Assembly (NCBI RefSeq): GCF_020386615.1
Contig: NZ_CP077769.1
Span: 248,001-312,000 of the forward strand
Reading direction: 5' to 3'
Source of the DNA: Chitinophaga pendula
GTDB lineage: Bacteria; Bacteroidota; Bacteroidia; Chitinophagales; Chitinophagaceae
DNA length: 64,000 nt
In this document: positions 44,960 to 54,954 of the stretch, in pieces
Layout of the letters: every line of letters begins with the position of its first letter
Position numbering within the stretch: position 1 is the first letter of the stretch
The notes under the pieces: generated by a model
What the model saw: only the letters and a program-made list of their open reading frames with translations
The model's database searches: none
Told to the model about the DNA's origin: nothing
Position numbers and translations under genes: made by a program

Positions 44960-47260
44960 TTATTTCCTGGGTTTGCTGCCCATGTAAAATGTCAGCGTAC
45001 CTCCATTCAGAATATCTGCATGATTGATAAACGGATGTTGCAACGCCTGCCCGTTCAATAACACTCGCTGTACATACACATTACGATCACCCTGGTTTTT
45101 TACATCCACCGTGAAAGACTTCCCATTCTCCAACCGTATCGTAGCATGCTCCACCGCCGGACTACCCAACGCATACTTCACATCCCCCGGGCACACCGGA
45201 TAAAATCCGAGCGAACTGAAAAGATACCACGCACTCATCTGCCCACAATCATCATTACCCCCCAAGCCGTCAGGAGTAGGACCATACATTTTCTTAAGGA
45301 TCATACGTACCCGCTCCTGGGTCTTCCACGATGCATTACACCAGTTGTACAAGTAGGCTATATGATGAGAGGGCTCATTACCATGCACATAATTGCCGAT
45401 GATACCGTCCCGGGTAATATCCTCCGTATCAGCAAAAAACTCATCAGGCAAATGCATCGTAAACAGGGAATCCAGGTGCTTCACAAATCGTTTAGGCCCT
45501 CCTCCCATAGCAATCAGCTCCTCGGGGTACTGCGGCACATAAAGACTGTAGTTCCAGGCATTTCCTTCTATGTACCCCTGGTTATGCGTCTTTAATGGAT
45601 CAAACTCCTTCCGGAAGTTACCGTCACTCATCTTCGGACGCATAAATCCAGTCTGATTGTCATATACATTGCGGTAATACCGGGAACGCTTGCTGAAATC
45701 CTCATAAATATCCTGCTTGCCTAGTTTCTTTGCCACCTGCGCAATACACCAGTCATCATAGGCGTATTCCAGCGTTTTGGATACAGAAGACCCGTTCTTG
45801 TCCTCAGGGATATAGCCTAACTGCATATAATATTGTAATCCGTCAAAACGTTGGTTCCTGGCTGTATTTACGCAGGCCTCCAATGCTTTCTCCTCGTCAA
45901 ATGGAGCATTACCTTTCATAATGGCATCAGCTATTACAGACACACTATGGTAGCCGATCATACACCAGTTCTCATTCGCATAATGCGACCATATCGGAAG
46001 CATACGTTGTACACTCTGGTCATAATGCGCCATCATAGACTGTATCATATGCGCATTGCGCGTAGGTTGCACCACATTGAAGAAAGGATGTAGCGCACGA
46101 TAGGTATCCCAGAGAGAAAAAGAAGTATAATTTGTGAATCCTTCTGCCTTATAATTATTCTGATCCAGTCCCCGGTACCCGCCGTCTATATCCATATAGG
46201 TCGTAGGCCCCAGGAAAGTATGGTACAACGCCGTATAGAAGTTTACCATATCTTCCGCATGGGTCGTCTTCACATCTACTTTGTGCAGCTCCTTGTTCCA
46301 CAACGCCACACCCTCCTGCCGGGTCTTGTAAAAATCCCAGTGCGGTATCTCTGCACGTAGGTTCTGTAAAGCTCCTTGCGTACTTACCGGTGATAACGCA
46401 AATTTTATTTTGACCTTTTCTCCGTCCGTAGTTTTGAAATCAAAATAAAGCCTCATCTGCCGGCCCGCCATCTCCGGGAAGTTCCGCGTCTGATCAAATT
46501 TCCGCCAAAAACCCTTGTACACATTATTATCTTTCGTCTGCTGACCATACTGGTAAAATGGCTTCGAAAACGTCATGGCGAAATAAACCGTTCGGGTACG
46601 TGCCCAGCCATTCGTCTGCCGGTAACCGGTGATCAGCGTATCATTCTCAACACGGATAAACGTCCAGACATTTTTGTTATCATAATTATACAGGTTAGCC
46701 ATCAGGTCCAGGATAATATGCGCCTGGTCCGTTTGAGGAAACGTATATTGATGAAAACCTACCCGGTTAGAGGCCGTCAGTTCCGCCTGTATATTATACT
46801 CATCCAGCTTTACCTTATAATAAGCAGGGGAGGCTTCCTCCTGCTCATGAGAAAAAGTGGAGCGATACCCGCTTTCGGGATGCGTCGCCGTACCCGGGTT
46901 CAATTGCAAAGGACCAGTAGTAGGCATGATCAGAAAATCTCCCAAATCCGAATGCCCCGTTCCACTAAAGTGCGTATGACTAAAACCAGTGATCGTTTTA
47001 TCGTCATACTGATAACCAGCACAATACTTATACACATCCGGATTATACTTGCCATTCATTTCATAAGGAATCGTATCCGTCTCAGGACTGAGCTGCACCA
47101 TCCCGAAAGGAACAGTCGCACCAGGATAAGTATGTCCCATACGTTGGGTGCCGATGATGGGTTTAACATATTGTGTCAGATCATCTGTGGCTGATTTTTG
47201 TTGCGCCAGCGCTGGCAACGAAGTGCAAAGCCATGCGGTGGCAAGCAGGATCTTATTCAT
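44960..47260 (-). CDS. GH92 alpha-mannosidase
   Basis: 766 residues from the ATG at 47260, where a signal peptide begins (ILLATAWLCTSLPALAQ); a longer frame to 47341 adds 27 unneeded residues. GH92 signatures are TYPGATVPFGMVQLSPE, GYQYDDKTITGFSHTHFSG, SLWDTYRALHPFF and GNDDCGQMSAWYLFSSLGFYP. These Ca-dependent exo-mannosidases cleave alpha-mannosides, often in host or fungal glycans. Stand-alone gene; no SusCD nearby. Confidence 0.95.
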   Translation of the reverse strand: MNKILLATAWLCTSLPALAQQKSATDDLTQYVKPIIGTQRMGHTYPGATVPFGMVQLSPETDTIPYEMNGKYNPDVYKYCAGYQYDDKTITGFSHTHFSGTGHSDLGDFLIMPTTGPLQLNPGTATHPESGYRSTFSHEQEEASPAYYKVKLDEYNIQAELTASNRVGFHQYTFPQTDQAHIILDLMANLYNYDNKNVWTFIRVENDTLITGYRQTNGWARTRTVYFAMTFSKPFYQYGQQTKDNNVYKGFWRKFDQTRNFPEMAGRQMRLYFDFKTTDGEKVKIKFALSPVSTQGALQNLRAEIPHWDFYKTRQEGVALWNKELHKVDVKTTHAEDMVNFYTALYHTFLGPTTYMDIDGGYRGLDQNNYKAEGFTNYTSFSLWDTYRALHPFFNVVQPTRNAHMIQSMMAHYDQSVQRMLPIWSHYANENWCMIGYHSVSVIADAIMKGNAPFDEEKALEACVNTARNQRFDGLQYYMQLGYIPEDKNGSSVSKTLEYAYDDWCIAQVAKKLGKQDIYEDFSKRSRYYRNVYDNQTGFMRPKMSDGNFRKEFDPLKTHNQGYIEGNAWNYSLYVPQYPEELIAMGGGPKRFVKHLDSLFTMHLPDEFFADTEDITRDGIIGNYVHGNEPSHHIAYLYNWCNASWKTQERVRMILKKMYGPTPDGLGGNDDCGQMSAWYLFSSLGFYPVCPGDVKYALGSPAVEHATIRLENGKSFTVDVKNQGDRNVYVQRVLLNGQALQHPFINHADILNGGTLTFYMGSKPRK

Positions 47261-47486
47261 TTGCGGGTAATTACAATTTATTGGCTGATGAAGATAAAAA
47301 CTTCTATATCCGGTATCCGTAAAGATAAATCGGTTTAGCAATTATTTCAGCATAAATTAAACCGCCAGGACCAACTGATTTGTGGTTTGATCTTTTCTTT
47401 CTAAATCCACTTTGTTTTGAATAATATTTAACTGTAGTGTAATTTCTATAGTTTTTGAATAATTTAGCAGGAAATAATTATACGTT

Positions 47487-48518
47487 GTGAAACCAGTTTT
47501 AGTTATAAAGTTTGGTACCGCCTCCATCACCAATCCGGCAGGGGAGCTGGACGAGGCCGTGCTGGCAGAAATTGCCCGGCAGGTAGCCACCTTACATACC
47601 ACCTATAATATTGTATTGGTATCATCCGGCGCCGTAGCGGCAGGAAAACGTTACCTGAAAAGTTATAATGCCAGTATAAGTGAGCGAAAAGCGGCAGCAG
47701 CCATCGGCAACCCGCTTTTATTACATAAATACGCAGCCTATTTCGAACCTTATGGCATCGCCATCGCTCAAAGCTTATGCGAACGGCAGCATTTTTCTAA
47801 CCGGGACCAGTTCTTGCAGCTGAAAAAAACCTACGAAGAACTGTGGGCCAGCAACATCATACCCATCGCCAATGAAAACGACGTAGTCAGTAGCCTGGAA
47901 TTGAAATTCTCCGACAATGACGAACTAGCTACCCTGATAGCAGTCGGCTTCGGCGCTTCCTCCTTATTATTCAGTACCTCTGTAGCGGGAGTACTGGATG
48001 GAAATGGACAGGTCGTACGCGAGATACCTCTGATCGATAAGACAGCCCTGGCACTGGCCGATGGGAAAAAATCCTCCCTAGGACTGGGTGGTATGGTTTC
48101 AAAACTCACCTTTGCCCGCCTGGCTACCCGTATGGGGATACAGGTAGTGATATTTGGTGTCCATACCCCCGATGGCATTCTGAAAGCAATGACAGGAGAA
48201 ACCGGCACCTTGTGCCTCCCACAACCTTGCAGTATGCCGGCCCGGAAAAAATGGCTGGCCAGCGGTAGCCTGGTCACAGGCCGCCTCCGGGTAGATGCTG
48301 GGGCCGAAGAGGCATTGAAGAACAGGCACAGCCTGCTGGCAGTAGGAGTGTTGGCCGTACAGGAACGTTTCGAGTGTGGAGAAGTATTTGAGATCGTTGG
48401 CGAAGCTTCCCAGGTAATCGCTGTAGCCAGAGCCAAAGTTTCTTCCGATGCAATTGCCGGAAAAGGTAAAGTGCAGAATGTAGCCATCGCTCATGTAGAC
48501 GATATCGTATTGCTATAA
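47487..48518 (+). CDS. proB: Glutamate 5-kinase
   Basis: 343 residues. The amino acid kinase domain has IKFGTASITNP and VSSGAVAAGKRYL at the start and IPIANENDVVSSLELKFSDND mid-domain. A C-terminal PUA-like domain follows (KKWLASGSLVTGRLRVDAGA). First step of proline synthesis. The proA gene starts 40 bp downstream. Confidence 0.95.
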   Translation: MKPVLVIKFGTASITNPAGELDEAVLAEIARQVATLHTTYNIVLVSSGAVAAGKRYLKSYNASISERKAAAAIGNPLLLHKYAAYFEPYGIAIAQSLCERQHFSNRDQFLQLKKTYEELWASNIIPIANENDVVSSLELKFSDNDELATLIAVGFGASSLLFSTSVAGVLDGNGQVVREIPLIDKTALALADGKKSSLGLGGMVSKLTFARLATRMGIQVVIFGVHTPDGILKAMTGETGTLCLPQPCSMPARKKWLASGSLVTGRLRVDAGAEEALKNRHSLLAVGVLAVQERFECGEVFEIVGEASQVIAVARAKVSSDAIAGKGKVQNVAIAHVDDIVLL

Positions 48519-48558
48519 TCTAACTACTCCCTTCATCTAACAACCACCTTATTATAAT

Positions 48559-49806
48559 ATGGACGCTTTATTACCACTGTTGGAACGGGCGCAGCAGGCT
48601 ACCCTCTCTGTACGGACACTCTCAGACCACCGGCAGCAATCCCTGTTGCGATCCCTGGCTGCAAGACTGGTAAGATCTGCGCCTGCTATTCTCGCTGCCA
48701 ATCAGCTGGACCTGGAACGCATGGCAGATACTGATCCCAAAAAAGACAGGTTGCTGCTGAACGATGCCCGTATACAGTCGCTGGCAGATAGCCTCCTGGA
48801 TATAGCAGCATTACCAAACCCCGTAGGTGCCGTAATACTGCAACGCACATTGGACAATGGCCTGACTGTGGAAAAGATCAGCGTACCGTTAGGGGTCGTT
48901 GGGGTCATCTACGAATCCCGCCCCAATGTAACAGTAGATGTAGCCGCCCTTTGCCTGCGTTCCGGTAATGTATGTGTACTACGGGGTGGTTCCGATGCCA
49001 TACATACCAACACTTGCCTGGTCGGATTGATACAGGAAGAACTGACCGCTCACCAGGTGGACACGGCAGCTGTACAGCTTTTACCGGTAGAAAGAAGCCT
49101 GGTAGAAGAGATGCTGAAGGCAGTACGATTTATAGATATTATCATCCCCCGGGGCTCGCAGCAACTGATTGAATATGTCAGACAACACTCCAGTGTACCT
49201 GTCATCGAAACAGGGGCCGGCGTATGCCATACCTATGTCGAGCAGACTGCCCGGCTGGAGAACGCCGCCCGGATCGTCACAAATGCAAAAGTATCGCGAC
49301 CTTCTGTATGTAATGCACTGGATACCATATTGGTGGACAAAGCAATCGCGCAGGAGTTATTACAGCTCCTTTCAGCTTCACTGGTTGCCTATAACGTGGA
49401 AATATTTGCAGATGTAGCTGCCTATGAAATATTGACCGCCGCTGCCTATCCCTATTTACAGCAAGCAACCCTTGCCGACTTTGGACGAGAATACCTGGAC
49501 TATAAATGCTCAGTGAAGGTTGTGGCTGATGCCGAAGAAGCCCTGGAACATATCCGCCGCTATTCTTCCAGGCACTCGGAAGCCATCATTACAGAAAACG
49601 TCGTGTTGGGCGAACGATTCCTGCAGGAGGTAGATGCCGCTGCCGTATATGTCAACGCATCCACTCGTTTTACAGATGGAGGAGTATTCGGCCTGGGAGC
49701 CGAGATCGGCATATCTACCCAGAAACTACATGCCCGTGGGCCTTTTGCCTTAGAAAAACTGGTGACAGAAAAGTGGATCGTGAGAGGAAATGGGCAAATA
49801 AGATGA
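48559..49806 (+). CDS. proA: Glutamate-5-semialdehyde dehydrogenase
   Basis: 415 residues; aldehyde dehydrogenase fold with VIYESRPNVTVDVAALCLRS, the catalytic Cys in RPSVCNALDTILV, and the C-terminal TDGGVFGLGAEIGISTQKLH. It reduces gamma-glutamyl phosphate to the semialdehyde. Operon with proB. Confidence 0.96.
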   Translation: MDALLPLLERAQQATLSVRTLSDHRQQSLLRSLAARLVRSAPAILAANQLDLERMADTDPKKDRLLLNDARIQSLADSLLDIAALPNPVGAVILQRTLDNGLTVEKISVPLGVVGVIYESRPNVTVDVAALCLRSGNVCVLRGGSDAIHTNTCLVGLIQEELTAHQVDTAAVQLLPVERSLVEEMLKAVRFIDIIIPRGSQQLIEYVRQHSSVPVIETGAGVCHTYVEQTARLENAARIVTNAKVSRPSVCNALDTILVDKAIAQELLQLLSASLVAYNVEIFADVAAYEILTAAAYPYLQQATLADFGREYLDYKCSVKVVADAEEALEHIRRYSSRHSEAIITENVVLGERFLQEVDAAAVYVNASTRFTDGGVFGLGAEIGISTQKLHARGPFALEKLVTEKWIVRGNGQIR

Positions 49807-49812
49807 TCACGG

Positions 49813-49895
49813 GATAAAAAAGGAGAGTAACTGGCAAGATAAGGGGCGCTTAGACACATGAAACCATAATAACCTATCTTACCGGATTACTCTCC
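49813..49895 (-). terminator. Long imperfect hairpin ending the YceI gene
   Basis: Two 23-nt arms (49822-49844 and 49873-49895) pair with a few mismatches around a 28-nt loop. On the minus strand they are followed by TTTTTTATCCC. The position, 36 bp past the YceI stop, fits a terminator; it also lies between two convergent genes. Confidence 0.65.
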
Positions 49896-49930
49896 CGCTA
49901 ACACTATCTATTATTAAAAACTAGCTATTG

Positions 49931-50464
49931 TTAATTTTCGGCGGCCTTGGTCAACTGAATGTTCATATGCAATTTGATCTCATCGCTTAATACAAGACCA
50001 CCTGCTTCTGTAGTCGAGTTCCAACGCAATCCATAATCCGAACGATGCAGCCGCCCCTTAAGTTCAAACCCTGCCTTTGTTTGTCCCCAGGGATCCACCT
50101 GTATACCTGCATATTCCACATCCAGCTCTATCGGATGCGTCTCATTGCGGATAGTCAGATGTCCCAGGAGCTTATATTCATCCTGGCTGATCTTTTTTAC
50201 CTGCTTGGACGTAAACTGGATCTTGGGAAATTGTGCTGCGTCAAAAAATTCTCCGTTCTTAAGGTGCTCGTCCCGTTGTTCGTTTTTAGTGTCCACACTG
50301 GCTACATGTGCCTCAAAAGTGATGTTGGCGTCATGAAAATCATCACTGTTTGTCAATACAGTACCTTCAAAATCCCTGAAGTTTCCACTCACATTAGTGA
50401 TCATAAGGTGTTTTACCTTGAAGCCTATCTCGCTGTGCGTTGTGTCTATTTTCCAGGTTGCCAT
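49931..50464 (-). CDS. YceI-family lipocalin-like protein
   Basis: 177 residues from the ATG at 50464; the frame extends 26 codons upstream but the domain starts at WKIDTTHSEIGFKVKHLM. The rest is the conserved YceI beta-barrel (GHLTIRNETHPIELDVEY, YGLRWNSTTEAGGLVLSDEI). Members bind isoprenoid-like lipids. No signal peptide is present, unlike E. coli YceI, so it is probably cytosolic. Confidence 0.92.
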   Translation of the reverse strand: MATWKIDTTHSEIGFKVKHLMITNVSGNFRDFEGTVLTNSDDFHDANITFEAHVASVDTKNEQRDEHLKNGEFFDAAQFPKIQFTSKQVKKISQDEYKLLGHLTIRNETHPIELDVEYAGIQVDPWGQTKAGFELKGRLHRSDYGLRWNSTTEAGGLVLSDEIKLHMNIQLTKAAEN

Positions 50465-50605
50465 TGTCGTTCGGTTTTTTAAATTGGTAACTTTAAGTGT
50501 ACGTCTGTCATAAAGACAATGTAAAATTAATTGTTGCAACAATAATCGGCGTGGACAATTTGCCGGAAGAAGTGGACAATTTTACCTTATCACGTTAAAG
50601 TTGTG

Positions 50606-51040
50606 TTAAAGGGACTTACGTATAACCGAAGCAGTATCATCGAGCGTCTTCCTGGATGGTGGAAAAAAGTAATTGTCCCCGAAACGGAGCCCGAAACCAT
50701 CCTGCCGGAAACGAGGAATTACATGCAAATGAATATGGAAAACTTCCTGCATCGCCGCTTCTCCGTCCGCCATAAGAAAGTTAACGCCTTCACAGCGCAG
50801 TGGACTTTTGCGAAGGGCAGCATTGATCCTCATACCTATCTGGAATAGATGCCCCCCGACTACAGGATCAAGATCCTGTACATATGGAGCGTGTACCCGG
50901 GGAATGACCAGCACATGGCCGGCATTGACAGGCTGGATATCCATAAATGCTATGCAGTGCTCATCTTCATGTACCAGGCTTACAGGCAGCGTACCTTTCA
51001 ATATCTTACAAAAGACACAATGGTCAGGATGTTCTTTCAT
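50606..51040 (-). CDS. HIT-family nucleotide hydrolase/transferase
   Basis: 144 residues from the ATG at 51040, where CVFCKILKGTLPVSLVHEDE begins the domain. The HIT motif is HIHLHVIPR. It hydrolyses nucleotide-phosphoramidates or dinucleotides; the exact substrate is unknown. Monocistronic. Confidence 0.93.
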   Translation of the reverse strand: MKEHPDHCVFCKILKGTLPVSLVHEDEHCIAFMDIQPVNAGHVLVIPRVHAPYVQDLDPVVGGHLFQIGMRINAALRKSPLRCEGVNFLMADGEAAMQEVFHIHLHVIPRFRQDGFGLRFGDNYFFPPSRKTLDDTASVIRKSL

Positions 51041-51550
51041 GATGACTAAATATAGGCAAAATGACAACCTTTCTGTTCCCGGTTAAAAATAATAACAGGC
51101 ATTTTCCCAATAGTAAAATTGTCCCCTTTTCGACCAAGGTAGGGGCAATCTAATAACCAGATGTACCATTGATGTAGTACGAAACAGCGATTTGTGGCTG
51201 ATCTTCGATGTTGTGATGTAGTAATGACGTAGTAGGAAAGAAGGTAATTAGCAAACGCTATCCTATTTTTGAGCACCATCGTACAGAACTAAATTCCCGT
51301 TATGGCGCAGCAGGTCTGTACCGCGTAAAAGCTCGACAGAATAATTCCAACGATTGTGAACCCAGTAGTTCTCTTTATCAACCAGATCACATTAACAACG
51401 CGGTATTGTCACATTAGCAAGCTCCTACACAAATAACTCGCAGACTGGCACTATTATCACTCGGACAGGGATGCTAAATACCCATATCCGGCATGGCGCA
51501 GAAATATAGCACGGAGCAGTTATTCTTTCTTCTATTAAAACCCAAAACAC
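51041..51550. other. 510-bp intergenic region before the GH16 gene
   Basis: No gene seen. It has three near copies of GA(T/C)GTAGTA at 51171, 51215 and 51226, of unknown role, and presumably the promoters of the HIT gene (minus) and the GH16 gene (plus). Confidence 0.5.
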
Positions 51551-52651
51551 ATGAAACATTCTACAAAACGTAAGTTTTCCTTTTTTCCTTTTCTCCTTGC
51601 CGCACTGCTAAGCAGCAGCAGTAGCTATGCACAATTGTGGTGGGGAGACGAATTTGATGGTAACACACTCAATACCAGTAACTGGAACATCGACCAGGGC
51701 AATGGTGGATTTGGTAATAACGAGCTGCAATATTATCGTGCACAAAACATAAGCGTTAGCGGTGGACAATTAGTAATCACCGCCAGAAGAGAAAACTTCG
51801 GTGGTAATGCCTACACCTCCGGTAAGATCACCTCATCTGGAAAACGCCATTGGGGAAGTGGCTGGATAGAAGCTCGTATGTCTATCCCAATGGGACAAGG
51901 ACTATGGCCTGCATTCTGGATGCTAGGCACCAACATAGGTAGCATCGGCTGGCCTAAATGTGGGGAGATCGACATCATGGAACACATCAATAATGAGAAC
52001 CAGACACATGGTACCATCCACTGGGACTCCAACAACCAGCACGTATCCTACGGCGGATCCGTAGCCACTACACCCGCTGGCTGGCACAACTACCAGATCA
52101 ACTGGAATAGTACCTCTATCAGCTGGTATGTGGATGGTGTAAAATTCTGGGAAGCAAACATTGCCAACAATATCAACAGCACAGAAGAATTTCACCGCGA
52201 TTTCTTCCTGATCCTCAATCTGGCAGTAGGTGGCAACTGGCCGGGTAGCCCCAATAGTAGCACCCCTTTCCCTTCCGCTTTAAGAGTAGACTATGTACGC
52301 GTATACCAACCGGCAGCTTCGCGTGAAACCAACACGAAGGAAGGCCGCACTTTTAGCACAGAGTTGACACCGCAGGAGAAACTGGCGCCTATCTCAGAAG
52401 AAGGCAAAGGCGTGAATGTATTCCCCAATCCGGTGGTGAAAGGGAACTCGCTGACCATAAAAGTAAAAGATTATGATCCGACCGCTTTAGTACATGCTTC
52501 CCTGGTAAACATGGAAGGAAACGTGATTACCAATAGCACGGAACATAGTCAGACCGTAAGCCTGAATACAGGTGCAGTACCTAATGGTTACTATATCGTA
52601 AAAGTGGCCAACGGTAATAATACATACAGTCAAAAAGTGCTGGTACAATAG
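51551..52651 (+). CDS. T9SS-exported GH16 beta-glucanase
   Basis: 366 residues with a signal peptide ending SSYAQ. The GH16 catalytic motif is CGEIDIMEHI (Glu139 nucleophile, Asp141, Glu144 acid/base), with LWPAFWMLGTNIG preceding it. This resembles laminarinases (beta-1,3-glucanases). A type IX sorting domain starts at VFPNPVVKGNSLTIKV. The GH5 gene follows after 119 bp, so the pair probably degrades beta-1,3-glucan together. Confidence 0.93.
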   Translation: MKHSTKRKFSFFPFLLAALLSSSSSYAQLWWGDEFDGNTLNTSNWNIDQGNGGFGNNELQYYRAQNISVSGGQLVITARRENFGGNAYTSGKITSSGKRHWGSGWIEARMSIPMGQGLWPAFWMLGTNIGSIGWPKCGEIDIMEHINNENQTHGTIHWDSNNQHVSYGGSVATTPAGWHNYQINWNSTSISWYVDGVKFWEANIANNINSTEEFHRDFFLILNLAVGGNWPGSPNSSTPFPSALRVDYVRVYQPAASRETNTKEGRTFSTELTPQEKLAPISEEGKGVNVFPNPVVKGNSLTIKVKDYDPTALVHASLVNMEGNVITNSTEHSQTVSLNTGAVPNGYYIVKVANGNNTYSQKVLVQ

Positions 52652-52770
52652 CCGGTTCAGCGCCCGGTCAGCTACTTCCGCAGCAACAGGTTAGCTACCG
52701 GGCGTCCGGCACATTTTAAAAAGACCATTCAGATTCCATAAATGAAAAAACAACTACAAACACAACATCT

Positions 52771-54738
52771 ATGAAATTCATCTATTCACTACTGTTCTTA
52801 TGTCTTATTGGTATTACCAGCCAGCCAGCCAGCGCCCAGCTTACCCGCCTGCGGGCCGATGGGCCACGTGTAGTTAATGCAGCCAACCAGGAAGTACTGC
52901 TGAAAGGAGTCGGTCTGGGAGGCTGGTTGCTGCAGGAAGGTTATATGGTCAAACCTTCCTTTTCCGGTGGTGGTACCCAATGGTCTATTAAAAAACGCCT
53001 GTACGACCAGGGGCAAACCGATGCACAGGTAGAAACTTTCTACCAGGAATGGCGTAATAATTTTATCACGAAAGCAGACATCGATTTTATCGCGTCCAAA
53101 GGATTCAACTGTGTCCGCATACCCTTGCACTACGAACTGTTCCTCACCGCGGCACAACGGGCCGTTCGTAACAGCGTAGCACGTAACTCCGGTAATTATA
53201 ATAACTATGTGAACTCGATGACCACTTGGTACAACAACAACCAGCTGTTCACCGACGCTAACCTCGAAGGATTCCGGGTAATAGATAACCTGCTCAGCTG
53301 GGCTGGCGCCAACAACCTGTATGTGATCATTGACCTGCATGCAGCCCCCGGAGCGCAGGGTACAGATGCCAATATCTCCGATGCTTTGGTGGGTAATGAC
53401 CTCTGGAATAAAAGCATATTCCAGGATATCACCGTACGCCTATGGACCCGAATCGCCAGCCGTTACATCAACGATAACCGCGTAGCTTTCTATGACCTCA
53501 TCAACGAACCTAACAATGTGCCGGATAACCGCTGGATTCATGATATTCATGAGCGGATTATCAATGCCATCCGCGCACTGGGCGATACACACCTGATCAT
53601 GGTAGAGGGTAATGGATTCGGTAATAATTATAATTACATGGAACCATTCACCTTTACTAACCGTACTAACCTCATCTATAACTCTCATCGCTATTGGAAC
53701 TCTACTTCTGTTACTGCTACCGATAACGATCCTAACCAAATCAGCCTGATCGGCAATATTGTGAACTTCCGCAGAACACATAATGTACCTGTATGGGTAG
53801 GTGAAACCGGCGAAAACAATAACACCTGGTTAAGAGATAATATCAACGCACTGAATAGCCAGGGTATCGGGTGGTGCCACTGGACCTACAAGCGGTTTGA
53901 TGGCCAGGAGAATGCCGCATTGATGCGTATCAATCCTCCCTATCTGATGGATGGAGCCGGCAATATGAGCGCGGTACTCAATAATATTCGCTTTGCAAAC
54001 TGTATTGCTAACAATAACACTATTGCTGCAGTGGCACCAGGTATCAGCACACCCGCCAATCTGCCTATCGGTCAGGTGATCACCTTACGTGGCTTCAATA
54101 ACCAGTTTGTAAGTGGTGAGAACGGTACGCAGGCCATGCGTTGTGATCGCCCCACTGCCGGCACCTGGGAACAATTCACCGTAGTAGATGCCGGGGGCGG
54201 AAAGATCGCACTTCGTAGCATGAATAAGTATGTATCTTCTGAAAATGGGGCGGCCGCTATTACCTGCAGCCGCGCTACGATCGGCGATTGGGAACGTTTT
54301 GATGCAATAGCCTTACCGGATGGTAAAGTAGCTTTCCGTGGCAATAATGGTGCATTTATCTCCTCAGAAAACGGGACACAGGCAATGACCTGTACTCGTC
54401 CAAGTGCCAGCGGCTGGGAAGCCTTCGGTTGGGCCACAGTAGGCGGCGCACGCGAGTTCGGCGCAAAACCGTCTGAAACATTCACTGACAACAGCGTTAC
54501 ACGTGCCTACCCCAATCCCGTAAAACGGGGAGGTAATATCCAAATAGAAGCTGGCGATTATAAAGCCGGTGGCACAGTAACAGTAGTGATATCCGATATG
54601 CAGGGCAAAACCGTGGCCACCTATAAAGAAAATAGACGCAATTTCAGCATCCCCACTGCAGGATTGAATAGCGGTATATATATCGCTCATATCAACAGCG
54701 GCGCGGTGCGCAATAGCATAAAGATCGTGGTAGAATAA
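52771..54738 (+). CDS. T9SS-exported GH5 glucanase with fascin-like domain
   Basis: 655 residues. A signal peptide ends near ASAQ. The GH5 catalytic domain (about 25-400) has [12 protein letters not shown] near the start, acid/base Glu246 in YDLINEPNN and nucleophile Glu345 in [10 protein letters not shown], resembling exo-beta-1,3-glucanases. A fascin-like/ricin-type domain of three repeats (about 430-555) begins [20 protein letters not shown], with FVSGENG, YVSSENG and FISSENG. A type IX sorting domain begins [14 protein letters not shown]. The fascin-like part may bind polysaccharide. Confidence 0.92.
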   Translation: MKFIYSLLFLCLIGITSQPASAQLTRLRADGPRVVNAANQEVLLKGVGLGGWLLQEGYMVKPSFSGGGTQWSIKKRLYDQGQTDAQVETFYQEWRNNFITKADIDFIASKGFNCVRIPLHYELFLTAAQRAVRNSVARNSGNYNNYVNSMTTWYNNNQLFTDANLEGFRVIDNLLSWAGANNLYVIIDLHAAPGAQGTDANISDALVGNDLWNKSIFQDITVRLWTRIASRYINDNRVAFYDLINEPNNVPDNRWIHDIHERIINAIRALGDTHLIMVEGNGFGNNYNYMEPFTFTNRTNLIYNSHRYWNSTSVTATDNDPNQISLIGNIVNFRRTHNVPVWVGETGENNNTWLRDNINALNSQGIGWCHWTYKRFDGQENAALMRINPPYLMDGAGNMSAVLNNIRFANCIANNNTIAAVAPGISTPANLPIGQVITLRGFNNQFVSGENGTQAMRCDRPTAGTWEQFTVVDAGGGKIALRSMNKYVSSENGAAAITCSRATIGDWERFDAIALPDGKVAFRGNNGAFISSENGTQAMTCTRPSASGWEAFGWATVGGAREFGAKPSETFTDNSVTRAYPNPVKRGGNIQIEAGDYKAGGTVTVVISDMQGKTVATYKENRRNFSIPTAGLNSGIYIAHINSGAVRNSIKIVVE

Positions 54739-54807
54739 GGAAGAAACTGTGTGATCGGACCAACTCACAGCGTATACCTCGTTCTATTTAACGGAGGAAT
54801 GGAGCAT

Positions 54808-54840
54808 AATATAGCGGACGTATAGTCCGCTATATTTTTT
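54808..54840 (+). terminator. Terminator after GH5
   Basis: A 12-bp stem, AATATAGCGGAC with GTCCGCTATATT, has a 5-nt loop and is followed by a T run. It is the last host feature before the AT-rich prophage. Confidence 0.88.
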
Positions 54841-54954
54841 TATATAATTATGTTGAAAATCAATGTGTATATTAAATACTTGATTCTGTTTCGATTTGTT
54901 TAAATTGAAAATATTGATATAATTTAGACATGAAATTAGACACAATATTTTCAT
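54841..54954. other. Putative left prophage junction
   Basis: Composition drops to AT-rich here. An inverted repeat GAAAATATTG / CAATATTTTC (54907-54916, 54943-54952) and a near direct repeat (AATTTAGACA / AAATTAGACA) lie directly before the integrase ATG. They could be integrase arm or core sites. An att core cannot be fixed without the other end. Confidence 0.35.

Noticed and set aside
44757-44987. 76-codon plus-strand frame in the large gap
   Set aside because: TTG start, no family, runs across the terminator and hairpin; codon pattern is not like host genes.
50603-50848. 81-codon plus-strand frame over the HIT gene
   Set aside because: Antisense shadow of a well supported HIT protein.
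51171-51234. Short near repeats GATGTAGTA as CRISPR or tandem repeat
   Set aside because: Only three irregular copies with unequal spacing; not a CRISPR array.
54841-54954. tRNA at the prophage junction
   Set aside because: No cloverleaf or conserved tRNA arms were seen.
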